A stretch of DNA of 64,000 nt from Conchocele bisecta (taxonomy: Eukaryota > Mollusca > Bivalvia > Lucinida > Thyasiridae). The stretch covers positions 68,359,903 to 68,423,902 of the forward strand of contig CM055265.1 of assembly GCA_029237695.1 (NCBI GenBank), written 5' to 3'. The notes beneath the pieces are model-generated. The model was not told the DNA's origin. It saw only the letters and a program-made list of their open reading frames with translations, and did not search any database. This document shows positions 50,301 to 59,300 of this stretch, piece after piece. Numbering within the stretch: the stretch's first letter is position 1; each line of letters begins with the position of its first letter. Position numbers and translations under genes: made by a program.

Positions 50301-53300
50301 AGGTCGTAAGTGCTATATACAGACTATTCACCTGTGCATGTGCTAGCATGTGCAACTGACCACTGACCACTTACAGGTAATTTATACAGGTAAATGATTA
50401 TATTACATTTCCGTAAACTGTGTTGAAAATATTGTGGCATTATGTGGACCTGTGCAGATATATGTAGATAAATATAGGACTATTAAAAAAAAATCTGGGC
50501 TCCAGTAGCAAGCATTATTATTTTTAATTTTTAAACTTTTTTTCCATTTTTTTTCATTTTTTTTTTCAAATTCTTTTTCAATTTTTGTCTAGTAGCATAA
50601 GGTCGTAAGTGCTATATACAGACTATTATCATATAATAAAACAATTATTGACTAGTGAGCCATAGAATATAATCTGATATTCTATGGTTCACTAGTCAAT
50701 AATTGTATAATATGTTCGGGCCAGTGAAAATTGCTTTCGGGCCCAGGCTCGAGGTCAAGGCGGGACAGGGCGAGGCATCTGATTCCGCGGAATTCTTGTT
50801 TACTTATCTCCCTTTGCTGTTTCGTGCTCTGATTTTGTATCCAGAGCATAACTCGAACACGCATATACGCATTGCTCTTTAATGGTCCTCTACCGCCCTG
50901 TGCCAAATCCACGTTCGTTCTGCCCCCGTCAAGCCCAGGGTCAAGGTCACATACTTAGTGCTTCAAAAACATTAACGTTTGGGTAAATATCTTATACTTT
51001 CTGTTTTCTTTCATGGATCATGGATCATCTTCATATTTCATATACGCATTGCTCTAATGGTCCTCTACCGCCCTGTGCCAAATCCACGTTCGTCCTGCCC
51101 CACCAATCCCAGGGTCAAGGTCACATACTTGGTGCTTCAAAAACTTTAACGCTCATGTAAATATCATCTTATAATTTTTATTTCCATTCACGGATCAACT
51201 TCATATTTCATATACGCGTTGCTCTAATGGTCGTCTACCGCCCTGTGCCAAATCCACGTTCGTCCTGCCCCCGCCAAGCCCAGGGTCAAGGTCACATACT
51301 TAGTGCTTCAAAAACTTTAACGCTCAGGTAAATATCTTATAATTTTTATTTCCATTCACGGATCAACTTCATATTTCATATACGCGTTGCTCTAATGGTC
51401 GTCTACCGCCCTGTGCCAAATCCACGTTCGTCCTGCCCCCCCCCCGCCAAGCCCAGGGTCAAGGTCACATACTTAGTGCTTCAAAAACTTTAACGCTCAG
51501 GTAAATATCTTATAATTTCTGTTTTCTTTCATGGATCATCTTCATATTTCATATACGCATTGCTCTAATGGTCCTCTACCGCCCTGTGCCAAATCCACGT
51601 TCGTCCTGCCCCCGCCAATCCCAGGGTCAAGGTCACATACTTGGTGCTTCAAAAACTTTAATGCTCAGGTAAATATCTTATAATTTTTCTTTCCATTCAC
51701 GGATCAGCTTCATATTTCATATATGCGTTGCTCTACTGGTCCTCTACCGCCCTGTGCCAAATCCACGTTCGTCCCGCCCCCGCCAAGCCCAGGGTCAAGG
51801 TCACATACTTGGTGCTTCAAAAACTTTAACGCTCAGGTAAAAGAAAATTTTGACTTGCAATTTGGCCTCATTTATTATCAAAGCGATATGTGGGACATCC
51901 GTGTTCTATGAACACATTTTCTAGTTTATTAAACTTCACACATGCATAGAAGACGACCCAAAGGTGTGTCGCACGTAAGAATGACAACTCTTGCGTCGTT
52001 AATTTCTTAGTTATCTCCCTTTGTTGTTTCGTGCACTGATTTCGTGTCTGGAGCATAACTCGAACACCCTTTGGAATATTTTCATGAAACTTCACACATG
52101 CATAGACCACGACCCTAAAGGTGTGTCCCGCAAGAATGACAACTCTTGCATCACTAATTCTTTAGTTATCTCCCTTTGTTTTTCCATCACTGATTTTGTC
52201 TCCGGAGCATAACTCGAATACCCTTTTTTCAAACTACTTGTGTATCTGGGGAGGGGGATACACATGCGCTTGTCGACAAGCGTCCATTTCTAGTTTTGTT
52301 TGATCTCGCTCGTGTGTATATATTTTTGTTTGATCTCGCTCGTGTGTATATATTTTTGTTTGATCCCACTCGTGTGTATATGTTTTTGTTTGATCCCACT
52401 CGTGTGTATATGTTTTTGTTTGATCCCACTTGTGTGTATATGTTTTTGTTTGATGTTTTTGTTTGATCCCACTCGTGTTTTGTTTGATCCCACTTGTGTG
52501 TATATGTTTTTGTTTGATGTTTTTGTTTGATCCCACTCGTGTGTATATGTTGTCTTTTGATATATTCTTTTGTATATTTTTACTAAAAGTTTAACAAAAA
52601 TATATACACATGAGGGTTGATAAATATTGTAAACACTATGGGTATAAGCTACATTTATTGATTCTTCTACTTGTGACAGAGGAGTTTCTGGAGACCGACA
52701 GTATATGCCAGTTCTTCCAGTCGGTTATCCGCTTCCTGAGTGGCACGTACGTCACGGAGCAGCGCGCCAACGGATCGTCAAGCCTCGCACAGGCCGACCT
52801 CTACACTCCAGTCTGGGACCAGATGTCTCAGACATGGTTTCTCAGCATGCAAGGTACAATCACTCTCATTCCATCCTGTAGCCTATTTCACCAGAATTTC
52901 AAAGTATACTTATCTTGCTAAGTACACTTTGAGGGAGAACTTTTCAATTTAAGGATGTGGGTGGCAGGTGGGAGCATGCGATGGGTAATTTAGCGATCGG
53001 GGTTCATCCTTACAGGAATTCCGACTGGAGACCTGGTTTGGCCATCACATACGTGTTTGACATTTTGTATGTGACAGTTGAATCTGGTTATACCCCTTAT
53101 GTGAGTATTACGATTATTCGTAATCATATTTTAGGGAAAGGGGCCAAGTGACTTGGTGTGGTATGGACCTGGCACCAGGTCAGGTTATTCTAATTTCAGG
53201 GCTGAATATATTTTTTCTGGATGTAAATATTCCGTTCTGATTTTCCCCCCAATGCAGCAGGTTAAAACAGGATCAAACCCGTTTGCCTGGCCTTACATGA

Positions 53301-56300
53301 CCGTAGCTGTTGATAGGCCGTTAAACACCAATAAACAAACAAACAATTTAAGGATACATTTTTAGCCAGGTTTTTTGAAGAAAAAATAAAGGCTATTGGA
53401 TTGGCGAAAGCCGGGCGGGCGGGCGGGCGGGCGGCTTCCACAATCAATGTTAAGTTTTCGTGTTTGAGTCCATTTCTTTGTTACTGTACCACCTAGGACC
53501 ACCAAACTTTCACAGCTTCGTAATCAAGGGGTGCCCACCACATATCACTATCCAACATGTTACCTTTTTTTTTAACTTGACCCATTTTTTCCGCGCAGTC
53601 GACTTAGCCATTTTCAATGTTAAGTTTCGCGTTTTCAATGTTAAGTTTTCGTGTTTAAGTCCATTTCTTTGGTACTGTACCACCTAGGACCACCAAACTT
53701 TCACAGCTTCATAATCAAGGGGTGCCCACCACATATCACTATCCAACATGTTACTTTTTTTTTAACTTGACCCATTTTTTCCGCGCAGTCGACTTAGCCA
53801 TTTTCAATGTTAACTTTTCGCGTTTACAATGTTAACTTTTCGTCTTTAAGTCCATTTATTTGGTACTGTACCACCTAGACCACCAAACTTTCACAGCTTC
53901 ATAACCAAGGGGTGCCTACCACATACAACTATCCAACATGTGACCATTTTTTTAACTTCACCTATTATTTCTACGTAATTGACTTTTCAACGTTAACTTT
54001 TTAACGTACGTCTGGTTAAATTTTTTGGTTAAAACTTTTTTGTTATACTATATCTCTGTAACTGCTTTGCCCATTACCTTGAAACTTCACATGGGTGTTT
54101 ATCATCGTCCATATTTTCACTCTAACCCCCAACCGTGCGGCCCCTGTGCGCAATGTCAAGGTCAAATTACTTTGAATTTATTTGTTAAAGTTTTTTCGTG
54201 TACTATGTCTCTGCAACTGCTTCACCCATTACCTTGATACTTCACATGGGTGTTTATCATCATTGTCGCACCCGCTTGCGGAAAGCGCGATATCGTCGGC
54301 ATTTTGGCATACGTCCGTACGTCCGTGTGTCCGGTTAAAGTTTTTTCGTTAAAGTTTTTCCATCTACTATATCTATTTTTTTAGTGTCCATGCCTCGCCC
54401 CAAGGCGCGACATGCAGGCCACGGCCATCTAGTCTACAAAAAGTGGGTATAATTATGTTATCCAAGTGTCCATGCTTGGAAAAAACCTGGCCTTCGTGGC
54501 TTTGCCTCGTTTCTTGTTTTATTATCATCTCAAAACTCTACTAATGATACATATCTATCCAACGCAGAAATGTAATACCGTACAGATTCTAATAGACGCC
54601 CATGCTCTAATAGAGGCCCACGCCCCACCTTTTTCGTTGAAAATAACACATTTTTTGGCTGATTTTCATGAAATTAGTGCCTCTAATAAACGCCCAGTAC
54701 TAACTTGAAACAAAATCGGAGCTAATTGTCCAACTAGATTTCAATTCTTTCCAGTATTTCGAAGGCAACTTCCTTGAAAATCTGGGTGGGGGGGAACATA
54801 ATTGCTACTTTCACTTTCAAAAGCGGAAGTGTCACAGTAAATTCTTCATCGGCAGTAACTATTTGCACAGACACAGGGCGATCAGAATTGACATGGTTAC
54901 GGAGACACCATTTTCAAAGGTTCTGAAACCCATCTCGTATGATATGGTTGAAATTGATATCATGTTGGATTTTTGGCCGATATTTCCTAGGAGATGTGCA
55001 AAAATTAAATATGGTTTGTTCTGGACGTGGCCGTGGGCCAAAATTAATCGCACTGATACGGACCGAATGGGGGCCGTTTTGACCTGGGGCTGTTTTGACC
55101 TGCTCCTCAGACCGAAACGTGCACGGGCCGAAACGGAGACAGTCCGAAACGTCCGTAGTAGACGTAAATCTGATCAGCATTAATAATTGACGCTGTCTTG
55201 ATAGACATTACCAGTATTTTAACATTTTTACCGACTACCATAATGACAACAGTAGGCCAAAATGTCTTGGTCCAAAATGTCCATAAACTGGCAGACAGTA
55301 CAATCAAGTCCGGCAGACGGTTGAGAGTAACGTCCGTTCATTATGTTTTTGTTCAGATAGTCAAAAATCGTTTATTTTTATCATTTTCCCTTTGCTCAAT
55401 AACACTTGCTTCTATTAAATGCCCACTCAGGACTTCGGAGTCAGTGGTGATTCTAATAGACGCTGGGCGTGTATTAGAATCTTTACGGTAAATACAATAT
55501 TCCATCGTACATTTTTGAATAGTGTAAATAATAATACACTCATGTCCATCGGCGTCGATGCAACTAACTTATTTGCTACGATCAGTCGTTGTTTACGTGG
55601 AAGCCAACACACCCTCGTGTATTATTTCCCTCTATTCAAAATGTACGATGGAATATCCTGTGTTTACCTTACTCTCAACTTGCAGCATTCTGTGCCTGTA
55701 TCCCGCTCTATGACTCCCTGCCATCCATTGTGCTGAAGGTCGGCTGGATTCCCTCCCTGCTGAAGACACTGCTGCAAGTCAAAGGTATATGGCTGTGACT
55801 GGAGAAATGGGGCTTGTGGGATTTGTGACAATTGTGGCTCCTGATCAAATAGAACACTCCTGTAGCCTGATAACGATCTGTCTTGCGTGTTAGAAGCGTG
55901 ATGGGTGTTTCATCGCTGGATTGGCGAACAGTGCAGATCCTGATCAGACTGTGCGAATGCACAGGCTGATCTGGATGTACTCTGGTCTCCAGTCACAGCC
56001 ACATTTAAATTTTAAACAACACATGTCTTGTGAAATTGTTCGGCATTTATTTATCAACACAATCAAATGCATAATATGTCAAATACTTTCACCAGTGACA
56101 AAAATATAATCTGACAGGGAAAGGTGTGACGAATCAGGAAAAAATCAGTGAAACATCAGGATCTATTTTTTTCATAATTATGTGGCCACCCGGCACCTTC
56201 CCACTGTGAAGTTGTCACTCGGGGTATTATCATTTACAGGACATGGTGTGGAGGAAGAAACGGGCTGTTGCTTCCAGTTGCTCCTAACAACATTTGCCAA

Positions 56301-59300
56301 TAGAAACAGGGCTGCTAGAACTGTGATTAAGGAGAAAAGGGGCCCGGATGTTGCAAAGTATGTATATGTATACATGTTTACCGATGAAAGCATTCAAAAA
56401 TGATATTATGGGATTTGTGACCAGTGTAGCTCCAGATCAAATAGCACATTCCTGTAGCATGATAATGTTCTATATTCCTTAGAAGCGTGACGGGTGTATC
56501 ATTGATGAAATGGTGGATGCACAGGCTGATCTGGATCTACACTGGTTAAAAAACCCATAAGCCCCATTTCTTTAGTGGCAGTTAATTGTCAGGGCCCGGT
56601 TGCTCAAAGCTTCTGTTAGCTTAACAGACTGTTAAATCCTTAGCATTGCTAAGGATTTAACAGTCTGTTAAGCTAACAGAAGCTTTGAGCAACTGGGCCC
56701 AGGTGTTTATAGGTACTCTCACCAACCCTGAATGGTTTGGATATCAATAGCAAAGCCAATGACAAATAAGTGTAACTTGTAGATATAGCATTTTATGCCC
56801 CCAGTGTGATAGCAAGGGGGGCTTATTGCGTTGCTCTTGAGGTTTCTTATGTCCATCCGTCCGTACGTACGTCCGTCGTCAATATTACGCAAAGGATTGC
56901 TTCAGTACTTGGAAACTTGAATCACCTGAACATTTGTCTCTCACTCGCGCCTCCATTAACACGATCTTGACCTTTGTCACCGTCGAAATGTCGCTGAAAC
57001 ACTTAGCCATTTTGTTACGTCAAAAAGTTAGTAAGAGTTTCTCCAGCATGTGATATCTTCAATATTACGTGATGGATTGCTTCAATACTTGGATACTTGC
57101 CATTAACATGACCTTTACCTTTTTAGCTCGACTATTCGAAGAATAAGTAGAGCTTATGTTGTCAACACAGCGTCGGCGTTTGTCACGCCTTGGTTAAGGT
57201 TTTTAATCAACCTTGTATATGGAATACTACTGGCCCTACACCCACCATACTTGGACAACTTCATCTCCTAGTGATGTACATCAATAACCCCTGATCTATA
57301 TTTGACCTTCACCTACATTTCCTCTTGAATTACTTAGTTAATTCCCCTTGGTTAAGGTTTTTAGTCAACGTTGGTTAAGGTTTTTAGTCAAGCTTTCTAC
57401 ATGGAATACTATTGTGCATACAGACACCATACTTGGACAACCTTTTCTCATAGCGATGTACATCAATAATCCCTGATCTATATTTGACCTTCACCTACAT
57501 TTCCTCTTGAATTACTTAGTTAATTCCCCTTTGTTAAGGTTTTTAGTGAAGCTTGTATATGGAATACTACTGGCCCTACACCCACCATACTTGGACAACT
57601 TCATCTCCTAGGGATGTACATAAATAACCCCTGATCTATATTTGACCTTCATCTACATTTCCTCTTGAATTACTATGTTAATTCTCTTTGGTTAAGGTTT
57701 TTAGTCAAGCTTGTAGATGGAATACTCCTGGCCTACACCAACCATATTCTTGGACAATTTATTTTTCTCCTTAGTGATGTACATCAACAACCCCTGACCT
57801 ATATTTGACCTTGACCTACATTTAACCTTGAATTACTTAGTTAATTCCCCTTGGTTAAGGTTTTTAGTCAACCTTGGTTAAGGTTTTTAGTCAAGCTTTC
57901 TACATGGAATACTATTGTGCATACAGACACCGTACTTGGACAACCTTTTCTCATAGCGATGTACATCAATAATCCCTGATCTATATTTGACCTTGACCTA
58001 CATTTCCTCTTGAATTACTTAATTTCCCTTGGTTAAGGTTTTTAGTGAAGCTTGTATATGGAATACTACTGGCCCTACACTCACCATACTTGGACAACTT
58101 CATCTCCTAGTGATGTACATCAACAACCCCTGATATATATTTCACCTTGACCTATATTTCCTCTTGAATTACTTACTTAATTCCCCTTGGTTAAGGTTTT
58201 TAGTCAACCTTGGTTAAGCTTTTTACTCAAGCTTGTACATGGAATACTATTGTGCATACAGACACCATACTTGGACAACCTTTTCTCATAGGGATGTACA
58301 TCAATAACCCCTGATATATATTTGACCTTCACCTACATTTCCTCTTCAATTACTTAGTTAATTCTCTTTGGTTAAGGTTTTTAGTCAAGCTTGTAGATGT
58401 AATACTCCTGGCCCTACACCAACCATACTTGGACAACTTCATCTCCTAGTGATGTACATCAACAACCCCTGACCTATAGTTCACCTTGACCTACATTTAA
58501 CCTTGAATTAATTAGTTAATTCCCCTTGGTTAAGGTTTTTAGTCAACCTTGGTTAAGGTTTTTAGTCAAGCTTGTATATGGAATACTATTGTGCATACAG
58601 ACACCATACTTGGATAACTGTTTCTCATAGGGATGTACATCAATAACCCCTGACCTATATTTTACCTTCACCTACATTTAACCTTGAATTACTTGGTTAA
58701 TCTTTATAGTCAAGCTTGTTTATGGAATACTCCTGGGCCTACATCAACCATACTTGGACAACTTCATCTCCTAGTGATGTACATCAATAATCCCTGACCT
58801 ACATTTGACCTTGACCTAGCTTTATCCTTGGATTACTTAGTTATTTCCCCTTGGTTAAGGTTTTTAGTCAACCTTGTATATGGAATACTCCTGGGCCTAC
58901 AGCAACCATACTTGGAAAACTTCATCTCCTAGTGATGTACATCAATAACCCCTGACCTATATCTGTCATTGACCTACATTTAACCTTGACTTACTTACTT
59001 AATTTCCCTTGGTTAAGTTTTTTAGTCAACCTTGGTTAAGGTTTTTATGCAGGCCGCAGCCACCTTGTTTGTCAACCTATGTGTACATCGACAACCCTCG
59101 TAGTCGAGCTATGCTGTTCTCCTACAGCTCTTGTTACCTTCGAAATGTCGCTGAAACACTTATGGATTTTGTTACGTCGAAAAGTTTGTAAGAGTTTCTC
59201 CAACATCGATATTACACAAAGGATTGCTTAAATACATGGACATTTGAATCGCCTGAACATTTGTCACTCACTCGCGCCTTCACCTTCACAAAGGTTTGGC

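Noticed and set aside
52229..52536. Open frames of repeated [10 protein letters not shown] or [10 protein letters not shown]
   Set aside because: Produced by the 29-30 bp minisatellite in all frames.
52294..52560. CRISPR-like spaced repeat
   Set aside because: Units are contiguous without spacers and the genome is eukaryotic.
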